Assembly: GCA_022315425.1 (NCBI GenBank)
Contig: JAIUPT010000019.1
Span: 248,001 to 312,000 of the forward strand
Source: Pseudevernia furfuracea
Lineage: Eukaryota > Ascomycota > Lecanoromycetes > Lecanorales > Parmeliaceae
DNA length: 64,000 nucleotides
Direction of reading: 5' to 3'
Position numbers and translations under genes: made by a program. This document shows positions 22,429 through 32,498 of the stretch, piece by piece (the first letter of the stretch is position 1; each line of letters opens with the position of its first letter). Under the pieces are notes generated by a model. The model had not been told where the DNA came from. It saw nothing but the letters and a program-made list of their open reading frames with translations, and did no database searches.

Positions 22429-24112
22429 ATGAGTACGTGGAAAGAATCTGGCATTTGGAAAGCCATCGTGTCCCTGGAGGATTACATGCCGGCCGGTCAA
22501 TCTTTGATCTACCTCGCCATCGCTGTGCTTGTGAGCAATATCGCTTTACTGGCCCTGACCAAAAGCCAAAGACAGACCCTCTATGCACATATATCCTCAT
22601 GGGCTCCTGATGTGGCTCGACGCCGTCGCATCTCTTCTGCAAATACACCGCCTCGGTCGTTGACTCCAGAAAAGAAGGTTCCAAACAATGCATCGCCTCC
22701 AGCGGCATACAAAGACATCTTTCCGCCCTCGAGCCGCGAAGTGCTTCTCAAGGTTGCGGAATCAATGCCACCATCACAAAAGAAGAAGCTTGGTATTCAA
22801 GAAATTAACCAAGAGGAATTTACAAAGAACGTCATCCCTTTTGAAGCTGACTACAGGGATTGCGGGCCTTCTACTTACACGCCAATGGAGATCTCGATGG
22901 CGGAGATCAAGGCCCTAGGTGACTTTCCCGACTACTCCAAGCTTAGCGGTGTGCCTCTTCCAGAAGCCTACAAGGAGTTTGAAATCGAGAAAGCTCTGCC
23001 TCGGCCATATCGACCATTCAGATGGGCGTATCATCAGACCATGTGTATGTTATCACTTCAATGAGCTGAGTGATGGCTGACATACGGTGTAGCTCAATCC
23101 AAGTTGGAACCGGACTGGTGGCTAGAGCTCGAAAGCAACTACGTCGCCCGAATCGCAGAGCGGAAAGGGCTTTTCGAAAAGCATGGCAAGTTGGTACTCA
23201 ACTACCTCCCAGGCAGTGAACTAGGCTGCAAAGAGGTCATGGAGAACGCCCTTCAATTCCTCTGCGCTCGATATCCCCATTACTTCTCACTTTCCCAGTC
23301 CAAGACGAGAGGCCATGTCTTCCACAATGGCATCTTGAACAACGAGACCGTCATTCAAGATATGCATCCCCTGCATGTCCTGCTCGAGAACGTACCGGAA
23401 GACTTCGCTGTCATGCTGCGGAATCCCGAGGATGGCATGTACTACTTCCGCGCCGGTCTCCTCTGCTCTTCGCTCGGCTGGAACGTCGACACCAAGCTCG
23501 GCATGCAGCTCAAGGAGATCCACAAACCAATCCCCGACTACAAAGCCAAGATGGAATTCTCCATGGACCGGTACGGTCACCTTCCCTATCTCCCCTCACG
23601 CGACATCTCACTGACAATGCAACCCCCACAGATTCTTCTCCCACCTGCCCCCTCACAAGCCCATCCAACGCGGCTCCTGGGGTCTCGAAGTCGACCAACC
23701 CCTCTTCATGCCCCCCGGCGACCCCCACGAGAACTTCCGCTCCCTCCAAGTCCCCAACCTTGCCCTCTCCCGCATCCACCTCCGCGTCGACTGGCAGACG
23801 CTGCGCCGCCTGCCCCTGAGCGGCGCCATCATCTTCAATTTCAAAGCCCTCTTCACGTCCGTCGAAGAGTTTCGGACCGAAGCCTACGTGCCGGCGCTGG
23901 TGGCCAAGGTGCTCAAGGAGGGGAAGCGGTCGCTGATGGAGTATAAGAGCACGTGGCACGTGGAGCATGTGGTTGTGCCCGAGTTGGAAGAGTGGGCGAG
24001 GGAGCAGGAGAGAGAGGGGGTGACGATGGGGGATTGGGAGGTGAGGACGCTGGAGGAGACGCCGTGGTTTCCGGGCTGGGAGGACAAGTGGCATCGGCAG
24101 CAGGGGTTTTGA
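22429..24112 (+). CDS. DUF3445 / heme-dependent oxidative N-demethylase-like protein (3 exons)
   Basis: Member of the DUF3445 family (PF11927), some of which are heme-dependent oxidative N-demethylase subunits; the substrate here is unknown. Exons 22429-23044, 23093-23570 and 23632-24112 join in phase to 524 residues. An N-terminal membrane anchor is at about 24-45 (SLIYLAIAVLVSNIALLAL), then a linker of about 120 residues. The conserved domain starts near RPFRWAYHQTM and runs to the end, with LEPDWWLELESNYVARIAER, the central DMHPLHVLLENVPEDFAVM, and the family hallmark RVDWQTLRRLPLSGAIIFNF near the C-terminus. A fungal extension with a membrane anchor suggests an ER or plasma-membrane location. 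The end DKWHRQQGF is followed by TGA. Family call is good; enzymatic activity is inferred from family only. Confidence 0.88.
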
Positions 24113-24162
24113 AGGGGTTTGGAGGGATGGGGATTTGATGATCTGATGATTGATGCGGAAGG

Positions 24163-24204
24163 ATGGATGGATGGATGGATGGGGCTGGTTATTATTATTA
24201 TTAT
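24163..24204 (+). repeat. (GGAT)n and (ATT)n microsatellites
   Basis: Tetranucleotide run followed closely by a trinucleotide run, 50-90 nt past the DUF3445 stop. Confidence 0.85.
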
Positions 24205-24371
24205 TAGGCTCATTCGGGCAACGTAAAGCATGTGTGCATGCATGCATGAATGCATATGTATACACGCCTTGCGTTTTCAGTCTTGAGAGATCAATGTCAC
24301 ATCCCAATGCTGTGTGAGACCTGGCGTCTGTCTATGTATGTATGCGCCTTTGTTTTATGTATGCTGCTCTG

Positions 24372-24492
24372 TGAAGATGAAGATGAAGATGAAGATGAAG
24401 ATGAAGATAAATATAAATACAAATATAAATATAGATACAAATATAAATATAGATATAGATATAGATATAGATATATATATAGATATATATAT
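24372..24492 (+). repeat. Compound microsatellite GAAGAT / AAATAT / ATAGAT
   Basis: About 120 nt in which GAAGAT repeats pass into AAATATAA-type repeats and then into ATAGAT/ATATAT repeats. The change of unit along the tract suggests stepwise mutation within one expanding array. Confidence 0.9.
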
Positions 24493-25244
24493 TACATCTA
24501 CCCCGAACTTAGGATTTGAGATTGTGATTGCCGTTCGGGGGCCAGGAAAAGGGAGCCAGGGCCGCTTTAGAGGGAGCAGATGACTCCCCATCCTTCGGCT
24601 TTAAAGTTGCAACTCGTCGTCTTTATGCTGCCTGCCTAGACTAGACTTCGACAGTAGTCCCATGCCATGTAATCCTTTAAAAGTAGGGTAATTGGGGACG
24701 GATCATCCAGTGCTCGAGCTCGTTCTGCCCTGCCCTGCCAAAGACGACAAGAAATGTATGTACCCCGACCTCACGTCACTACTGTCGATTGGAATCACAG
24801 TCTGACATGTTGCATAAGTTTTTTTTTTTTGGCTCACTACTGCTAAGGAGTAGAGTAAATGAGTCTATAGATGGGTGCAGATAGTAAATAAATACCGCGC
24901 ACCACTTACTAAAAGCTATAGATAGGCCAATAGGAGTGCAAGGATTCTAGGTGGTTGTAGAATCAATCATTTCATAATAAACCCAGGTGGGGCTAAGGTA
25001 GTATGTGCTCCCCTGCTCTGGCTAACAAATACTCGTAGGCGGTAATAAGGTAAGGTAGCTAATTAGGTGGTAAATTCCCGTTTACTCTTTTCACAACAAA
25101 AAAGCCTCCCGCTTGCGAGATACAACAAAGGAGGAGAATTGATTCGACAATATTCATATATCAATTGAAGGCAACAATCCGATACCATGTTACAAGAAAG
25201 AAGATGAAAAGAAATGAAAATGAAAAAAAAAAATGAAAAAAAAA

Positions 25245-25318
25245 TGATCGATTTGAGGATCGAACTCAAGACCTTATCCGTAAATTTGTGTTAAGGATAC
25301 GTGATAACCAACTACTGT
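25245..25318 (-). pseudogene. tRNA-Val(AAC)-like sequence with broken acceptor stem
   Basis: On the minus strand this reads as a tRNA from the D-arm on: AGTTGGTTATCACG, a perfect 5-bp anticodon stem (TATCC with GGATA), a T-arm with 5-bp stem TTGAG/CTCAA around TTCGATC, then ATCGATC plus A and a T run. The anticodon loop starts TTAACA, giving anticodon AAC for valine. The loop is 15 nt, consistent with a 7-nt loop plus an 8-nt intron after position 37. The 5' side upstream of the D-loop does not pair with the 3' acceptor ATCGATC, so the gene looks truncated or mutated. It lies in AT-rich, decayed DNA. Confidence 0.45.
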
Positions 25319-26336
25319 AAGACGGGGTTAATTTTCGGGGACTACACACAAATTGACAAGGCAACGACATACCACCAACCGACCGCATTTCATAGAAAAA
25401 TGGATGTTAATTTAATATATATACTCTCATGACACTCTTAATCTTCGCGTACTGTCAACACCTGCGCAAGATTCAAATAGTTGAGCGCCTAAAGCGACCT
25501 GAACCTTACTTCCTCTATATTGCTCATATTATATAATCAAATTCCAAAAAATAATCCCGGATAACTCAGCGGTCCAATCTTCTATACTCTACTGGCTTAG
25601 GAATGACCGTTGGAACATTTCGTGCTTAAAAAATGGAGAAAATTGCTTAGGTCTACAATTCTATAACCAAGCTCAGCACACGTGAGATGATATAAATAAG
25701 CCAATCCATTATTAAGAATCAAGAAATTACAAATTGGCCTAAATCATCACGATAGCCTATCTAAATCTAAATGAGAAGACATTATTGATCTTAAACATAT
25801 TTAACAGCATTATTTGTTTGCTCGCGAATCTATATAATTAGCTTATATATCTCGAATTCCGAGATCGGTCTCAAGCGCATATTAGGTCTTACTCGCAGAT
25901 ATTATATAGTCTTTTTTGAGGAGCTTGTTGGGAGCGGTGGATATGATATGATTTTTAGAAGGAGAAATTGATACATATGATTAAACCATCAATTTGATCG
26001 AATGAGAATGAAACTGGCTTCTTATTATCAAATATACCAATGAAACCCTACTACAACTTTTTCTCACCACCGTCCTGACCGAGCCACTTGCGTTCCGACC
26101 AATTATATTTATCAAATATCAAGTGTGACTGAGTTACATCATGAGCAATCTTTTACTAAAAAGGTGTCTGACAGGGGCTGCTGAAACGAACAGAGCATGA
26201 TATTCATGAGATATGGACGGTAGTATCGAGTGAGAAGTGCGCTCTGATCAGTAGTTGGCCTTTGCGAATGAGAGAGCACGGCATGACTTCGACGCCTGGG
26301 ATTGATCCTTTTACTTTTGCTTTGAGTACAAGATTT

Positions 26337-28580
26337 TCAAACCATTATTTGTTTTTTTTCTGCAACTTCGAGAGGCGCTTGTTGAGAAGATATCCAGGTA
26401 TCTAGCATTACTTCCTTGACGACCGTATCGTATTTACCGTAATCAGCAAAAAAAAAACGCCGAAGTCGTCCAGGACTGATGAACGAAATGGTTGAGTCGA
26501 CTGGGACAAACGTTATTCCAGAACATGTCCGGCAAAGGGGTCTCCGTATACAGTAAAGTGGCCGAATTTTTTCCGAGGGTCCATTCGGCATCATCATCGA
26601 TGAACATATTCCCTTCCTTGTTGGCACGAGGACCCTGAACCTGAGTATTTTCGCTGCATTGAATACACCATAATTCGACCACCTTTGGGCGTGAAGGACC
26701 CTCGCCCTTTTTGCGTATAAGTGCGCGATAAGGGGCACTGTCCCCGTGTCGCTTCTCGGCCCGCAGCGATGCTCTGGCACAATGGATTCCCACCAAACCA
26801 GGCACAATTGGCCATAGTTCACACAAACCTCCTCCCCGTGATTTTTGGGTCCCTTTTAGCGCAGTTACATTTGTCTCGTTTGCCTGACTAGCATAACCCC
26901 CAACCTGAGCGCAAGAGAAATCGAGGGTTCGAATCAGTATCTTTTGAATGCACCACAAGGACAAACAGTCTTAATTTCGCTACCATCAATGCGACTGAAA
27001 ATCAAGTCGTCAATAACAGTTCTGTTCAAATCTAAGCGACGCTGTTGCTGTATCATCAATTGATGCATCATATAGCGGAGCTGACGGCCATTTGATCGCT
27101 CGATTTTCTGATTTTCAATTCGCCGAGTGTCGACGCAGTTTTTGAATGCGATCTCCATGTCGTTTGGAGACGAAACACTCCCGTAATAAAAGAGACTTTC
27201 TTTCTGCCCCTTGAACCACTCCAGGACGGCAGGAGGGAATTCCGAGGGATGGCGCCAATCATTGAGATCTGACACTTTGATCGCAAGATTTGTGGCCTCG
27301 ATTGCGGCAGGAAGGAGATTTCTGGTCCGCTCATTGCTGTGAGGATGCCGGTCGAAATAGTCGTCCCATTCGCCGCCATCCTCATCGAGAAATCCAACTG
27401 CGACTGCCGTCTCTCGTTCACGATCCTCTACTGTATCTTCGAAATCCTGCAACGGTAGGCCCTGGCGCGACGACAGGCTCTTACGATACATTTCGGCCCT
27501 GATGAGTCCAAGCTGGTATGCTGATGGTGTCTTTGATGCCCAATGCTTGGATTTGAAGTAGTCTGGATCTAAATTGAACTTGAAGTTCACAATCTCAAAC
27601 GCAGCCTTGAATACTAGATCTTGTCGAATAGTAATTGGGCTTCTTGGTTGCTCGTAGAAAAGTCGTTGTGGATGCGTAGCCCATAACATAGCTTTTCTGA
27701 ACCTAAAGCCTTGTTCTGCGTTATGAAAGTTGTCTTCCTGGACTAGATTCATGGTCACGCCACTGAACTGACCCCAGAGCGGGAGAATAAAACATCTCAT
27801 TGTGTGAAGAATACGTGATCGTATGATATCACGGTATGATGATCAACTTCAGGATTTAGACCTTCGTCCTCCGATAGGGAGTCGGCCCAGTCAATGTCGT
27901 AGAGGATACCTTGCCTTTCATTATGGTTCTTTGCTCTGCAAGTTTGGACTTCTTCCGAAGGGCATGCGCCACGGTCACGCCATAGTACCTCCCATTGAGA
28001 ATGACGACCCCTCCGAGAGTCGCATGACGCATCGGTTTGTCTACCTCAACTTCCGCTCTGCTAAGGCTTATTAATTGGCAGACCTTGCAAAAGTGCATCA
28101 AGGTTTTGTTTCGGATGCGCCGCAGAAGCCGCAGTCAGCAACTGCGGATCGCAACTAGAGAAGCCTTTCAGATCAAACCCCTTCAACTTCAATACTTCGT
28201 GGCGAGATATCACCCATATTGTCCGTTTAAGAGTGCGATCCACATTGCAGGCAATAATCACAGTAGGGCGAGCAGAGCTTACATCGCGACCCACTATCCA
28301 ACAGTGACGGCTCGTTGACGTGCAGCGAAGGTTTTCCCCATTGTACATCTCCCCTTCATTCTCACGTTTAAGTTCGTATTCCCAGTTCCTTTCCCCAGAC
28401 CTCTAATGCGCTCCCAGTCAAGACCCAGCGTTTTCTATCACCCATGTTGCTCAGTTGCTGACCCACGGGGTCGGAGTATGAGAAATTCGTATGCTTGACG
28501 GCGCTAGGACTCTGTTTGGGTGTCAAGCTTCGGAAAACATGGGCTCGAAAGGCATGAATATTCGCTTCAAGGGGAGACAT
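26337..28580 (-). pseudogene. Multiply frameshifted relic of a large fungal protein with a protease-like segment
   Basis: Reading from the start at 28580 (MSPLEANIHAF), protein-like sequence continues for about 2.2 kb but in changing frames. Segments: 28580 to about 28397; 28393-28061 (KRENEGEMYNG through GLPINKP); 28101-27900 with ATLGGVVILNGRYYGVTVAH; then a short DIDWADSLSEDEGLNPEVDH frame; then a 288-codon frame 27800-26934 (FRKAMLWATHPQRLFYEQ, ending near CPCGAF); then two further frames to 26337 (ELWCIQCSENTQ; ISPGRLRRFFFADYGKYD). At least four frame changes have no plausible intron. One sits in a G4 run at 28393-28396: removing one G restores VWERNWEYEL. The GGVVILNGRYYGVTVAHAL block resembles the trypsin-like start seen in some large fungal proteins of unknown function. 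It borders the AT-rich zone and is probably decaying with it. Confidence 0.6.
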
Positions 28581-29407
28581 GAGAGCCGCAATGGATGGAT
28601 GGATTCTTGGTGAACTGATTGGGAATTGGAGGTAGTGAAAAGACCGCTCAGAGAAGTCATAGGTGTGACATTACGGTACGTGAAGGCGCGTGTGCCTGTG
28701 GTGTTCAGGCGGTAGCAAGCACCTAGCTGTTACTCCTCCAACGCCGCAGTGCACACGATGCTGCGGTCGAAATAGATTATGCGGCGGTTCATTCATTGGT
28801 CAATTTGACGACATGTTGATCTAGGCATAGAGTAGCCTGATAGCCTGGCCAGCTAATGCCTACTCGGTGGGTTGTTAACCTGTCTCGAGCCGGTGAAGGT
28901 ATATCGAGAGGATAGACGCAAGAATTCGCAATTAGATGGGCTCGAGAAAAGAGGTCAAGGTACTCGTAGCCCGCCAACCAATCATCAACGGATTATGCCA
29001 GCAACAAACAGTGTCACCCCGATCACGCTATCGTTGAAGGCTTTATCTCGTCTTCGCTTAATCTTTTGTCAATCATGCTGGTCGTCATCACTCTACAGTC
29101 TACAACAAGCTGAGTTCATTCGTTCTTCTCGTCTCAGGCGACCATATCCGGTACCCATGCCGCATTTCGCCCCCACACCACTGGAGCTCGGGCGGCTACG
29201 GTAATGAGGATGAGGGGGCGGCGGGGCCTGATCATTGTCCTCAGCCCGACTTCTCAACTATATAACCAACGCGCGCCCTCAAGCCTTCTTCCTTCTCAAA
29301 CCCTCCCGAAAGATGAAGTGAACATCCCGGTTGCATTTTCAAACCACCTTTCACCCACCATCCGCAAACCACATCCCCCGTCTCACCACTTCATCGCCCG
29401 CGCGAAC
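28581..29407. other. Intergenic region with TATA promoter
   Basis: No gene. Contains the promoter of the small CYSTM-like gene, including the TATA box listed separately. Confidence 0.45.
29259..29265 (+). promoter_or_regulatory. TATA box of CYSTM-like gene
   Basis: TATATAA in a GC-rich setting, about 143 nt before the ATG at 29408. Strong TATA promoters are typical of highly regulated or stress genes. Confidence 0.5.
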
Positions 29408-29791
29408 ATGGATGCCGCCAGCTGGGGTCTTCCTCCCTCTTTCCAGCGCCACATACATAGTCCAAGGCTGAAGGCGGAGCGAGAGCGAGCGCGCAATGCC
29501 GCTCTCGCACCCGTCTACCCTCCTCCCATCCACCAAGGCGCGGGTCCAAACAACGGACCATACCAGCAGCCGCAGCCTTACTACCGGCAACAAGGCGGGC
29601 ACCCACCCCAAGGTTATCCACAGCAAGGCTTTCCACCGCGGCAGGGTATGTACTACCAACAGCAGCAGAATGGCCCAGCACAAGGTTATTATGCGAATAA
29701 TGGTGGTAGGAATGGGGCTGAGGGGGGTTTGTTCGCGGCTCTGGCTGCGAGTCTGGCATGCTGCTGTTGCTTGGATGTTTGTATTCTATAG
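29408..29791 (+). CDS. Small CYSTM-like cysteine-rich tail protein
   Basis: Single-exon 127-residue protein. A basic N-terminal helix (about 20-36, LKAERERARNAALAP) is followed by a Gln/Pro/Gly/Tyr-rich disordered stretch (about 45-100, with QQGYPQQGFPP-type repeats) and a short hydrophobic C-terminus LFAALAASLACCCCLDVCIL ending at TAG. This Q/P/Y-rich segment plus a hydrophobic Cys cluster matches the CYSTM layout, tail-anchored proteins linked to stress resistance in fungi and plants. The ATG at 29408 is chosen because it follows the TATA box and leader; frame continues upstream to 29204 without a better ATG. The Cys cluster may also be palmitoylated. Confidence 0.75.
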   Translation: MDAASWGLPPSFQRHIHSPRLKAERERARNAALAPVYPPPIHQGAGPNNGPYQQPQPYYRQQGGHPPQGYPQQGFPPRQGMYYQQQQNGPAQGYYANNGGRNGAEGGLFAALAASLACCCCLDVCIL

Positions 29792-30249
29792 GGGGGGGGG
29801 GAATCGGAGTGGTAGAGGAGTTCGCTCGCGAATTGTGCTTCTTCGGAGCGTTGCGTCGATGCGGATTTGTCGACATGTCAGGAGGAGGTTGGTAAGCTTC
29901 ATGGCGGGACTAACGTTGGAGTTGGTTTTGGTAGTTGTAATAGGTTCGGTTTCCTGTTGGCGCTGGTATAATGGTGTTGTTGCGGTGCTTTCCTTTTTCC
30001 TGACTAGTGATAGAGGGGGGGGACATTGAGTACGACTACTTTCCGCTGAGTACTCCGCGCTTTCGAGTCGAGCGAGTGCGGTGCTGTGAAGTAAATCTTC
30101 AGTGGCTAAGTATTGTGATATTCAGATGTGTTAGGCTAGCACACATTATCCAACTCCATCTGATTTCTCCAACATCACACGCCACCCTCCCCGCTCTCCC
30201 CACAAACCCGCTTCCCCTCCTCTTCTCCTCAGCCTGATACCAATCTCGT
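29792..30249. other. Intergenic region
   Basis: G-rich runs directly after the CYSTM-like stop; no gene supported. Confidence 0.4.
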
Positions 30250-30709
30250 TCACAACCTACTAGCAGCTCGAAAATGGGGAAGGATTCTTTCTCTGATAGC
30301 GGCCATTGCTATTGGTGGGGTGATGGTTGCGCCGCGGGAGAGTAGGAAGCGGGCGATGGGCAGTTGTTTATAGATTAATTGAGGAAAGGAGTCCGTGGTT
30401 GAGGTAGTGTTGGGTGTTGGGGTAGTGGTCGTCGCCGGTTGCGAGAATGGCTACGGTGTCGATGTTGCCGTTTGCGCATGCTTCGGCGAAGGCGTGGAGG
30501 GAGGCGGCGGTTGTGGATTCGATGGAGGGGTTGGGAGAGGTAGCGTATTGTATCATGGGGCGGCCTGGCTGCATGTTGAAGAGGGTGGGTGTTGGTGACG
30601 CTGTGGATGATGTCTGAGAGAGACCAAGGATGTCGCCGTGCTTCTGCGGGTAGCGGAGCTTGCTGTAGCTGAAGTTGTTTACGATGCAGCGGTCGATCCG
30701 TTCTGGCAT
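30250..30709 (-). pseudogene. Ankyrin-like fragment with a frameshift
   Basis: Minus-strand frame from 30709 (MPERIDRCIVNN) or the internal ATG at 30574 reads through LHAFAEACANGNIDTVAILA and HYLNHGLLSSIN to a stop near 30368. In another frame the sequence resumes with KQLPIARFLLSRGATITPP and IAMAAIRERI, ending TGA at 30250-30252. The pieces resemble two consecutive ankyrin units (helix-turn-helix with LHAFAEACANGN, then IARFLLSRGATIT). One indel near 30365-30375 separates them. With only about 120 residues, it is a fragment or a decayed short gene. An unrecognised intron is not supported by suitable splice sites. Confidence 0.4.
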
Positions 30710-31007
30710 CTGAGTAATGTAGGTGCTCGAGCCTCGAGAGAACTTGGAGCCTAGCGCATGCTGCGCAACGACTTAACGCAATTACATTGCGGCGTGCTGC
30801 TATACACCTTGCACTCCACAACAACGACAGCTCGGACAAGCGAATAGAAGGTCGATTGAAGTGTGAAGATGGATATAAAGACCGAGCATGCCGATTAGCA
30901 ATTGCGGAGAAAGAATGCCATGAGCGCGGCTAAATAGCCGAGGCTTCCCCAGACTCATGTCCAGAACGTCACGTCTCCTCGCCGATTGCTCTTCTATACC
31001 GCTCAAT
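30710..31007. other. Promoter region of ETF beta
   Basis: No gene; spacer between the ankyrin-like fragment and the ETF beta start. Confidence 0.4.
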
Positions 31008-32015
31008 ATGCCTACACCTTTAAAGATCCTAGTCCCCGTCAAAAGAGTCATCGACTATGCCGTGAGTCCCTTCTTTCCGCCCTTTCTCCACCTCTCAATC
31101 GCCCTTGCAAATGCCCTCCGAGCAAATCCCAGCTAACCCCCCTCTCCCTACAGGTCAAACCCCGCGTCAACAAAGCCCGCACGGCCGTCGAGACCCAAGG
31201 CGTCAAACACTCCATGAACCCCTTTGACGAACTCTCCATCGAAGCCGCCGTCCGGATGCGCGAGCGCAAGAACCCGCCCGTCGACGACATACTCGCCCTC
31301 TCCGCCGGCCCCGCCAAATGCGTCGACGTCCTACGGACCGCAATGGCCATGGGCGCCGATCGCTCCATCCACGTCGAAATCCCCGACGCCGGTCAAGGTC
31401 AGGCGGAACTAGAACCCCTGGGTGTCGCGAAGCTTTTAGCAAAAGTAGTAGCGGAGGAAGGGCGGAATTTGGTGATATTAGGGAAGCAGTCGATCGACGA
31501 CGATTCGAACCAGACGGGGCAGATGCTGGCGGGGCTGCTGGGGTGGGGCCAGGCGACGCAGGCGTCGAAGATTGAGTTCGATGACGGGGATCGGGTCAGT
31601 GTGACGAGGGAGGTGGATGGGGGGGTGGAGACGGTGCGGTTCCCGTTGCCGGGCGTCATCACGACGGATCTGCGGTTGAACGAACCGCGGTATGCGAGTC
31701 TGCCGAATATCATGAAGGCGAAGAAGAAGAAGCTGGAGAAGAGGAGTTTGAGTGATTATGGGGTGGATGAGGGGAGGAGGTTGAAGACGGTTAGGGTTGA
31801 GGGTAAGTGTTGCTTCTCTGCCATAGTGACTCCGTCGTTTGGCTGGGTGTATGCTTTTGAGAACGTGTCTTCAGACTCGTTTTTAGAGCATGCGGGACGT
31901 GTGAACAAGAGCTAACGAGCCGGTGTGTATAGAGCCGCCACCACGGAAAGGAGGAGGTAAAGTGGAGGATGTGGACGGTATGATAGCGAAGTTGAAAGAA
32001 CTTGGGGCTATCTAG
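31008..32015 (+). CDS. Electron transfer flavoprotein beta subunit (3 exons)
   Basis: Mitochondrial matrix ETF beta, which with ETF alpha carries electrons from acyl-CoA dehydrogenases to ETF-ubiquinone oxidoreductase. Exons 31008-31061, 31154-31802 and 31933-32015 join in phase to 261 residues, the family length. The start MPTPLKILVPVKRVIDY is the conserved first strand; VKHSMNPFDELSIEAAVRM follows; the AMP/FAD-binding segment with QSIDDDSNQTGQMLAGLLGW is at about 125-145; the ETF beta signature region VITTDLRLNEPRYASLPNIM KAKKK is at about 190-215. The end GGKVEDVDGMIAKLKELGAI matches the family C-terminus. There is no separate presequence, as is usual for this subunit. The first intron falls after codon 18. 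Confidence 0.96.
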
Positions 32016-32498
32016 ATACAACCAGATGTGGGATACATTCGATTCTATGTAAATACTTGATAGCCTTTCACGGGCAAGCACCCTCTCATTCGTCCGATAC
32101 CTTGGCTCTGAAATAGCGTGACTTAAGCCAAAGGCTTCTTTACAAAGACATGGAGCGTTGAGGGATAAAAGCCAGAGCGTCTGCTGACTATTTCCCTCCA
32201 CCGTTTGCCAAATCGTCTTTGATAATACTCGTACGTACCGACAATGAACGGAGGTCTATGGCAAGGATCCAAGCTGTGTCGAAGAGGGATTTAGCAGATT
32301 CAAAAGACAAGCAGCCAAGCATTTGTTTGATCACGTTGGTCTTGCGTTGGTCAAACTGTCTCAAGAAAAACTTTCATCTTCCATTCTATGTCATGTTATT
32401 GTGGATTCTGCTACTTAGCAGACCGCCTCATTCGAGCTTGCCTTGTTCCTCCTCTATTGATTAATGTCAATGAAAAATGACGGTCGAATGCTGCCATT
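32016..32498. other. Convergent intergenic region
   Basis: 3' ends of ETF beta (+) and the CCCH protein (-) face each other here; no gene supported. Confidence 0.45.

Larger units (their letters stand above)
24113..26336. other. Repeat-rich, AT-rich intergenic zone
   Basis: The first 400 nt hold several microsatellites. From about 24830 to 26330 base composition shifts to AT with abundant TpA, no long open frames and no recognisable protein, as expected for RIP-mutated, formerly repetitive DNA. A tRNA-Val-like sequence lies inside. Confidence 0.5.

Noticed and set aside
24250..24591. ORFs of Asp-Glu, Lys-Tyr or Ile-Ser repeats
   Set aside because: Translations of the compound microsatellite in different frames, not genes.
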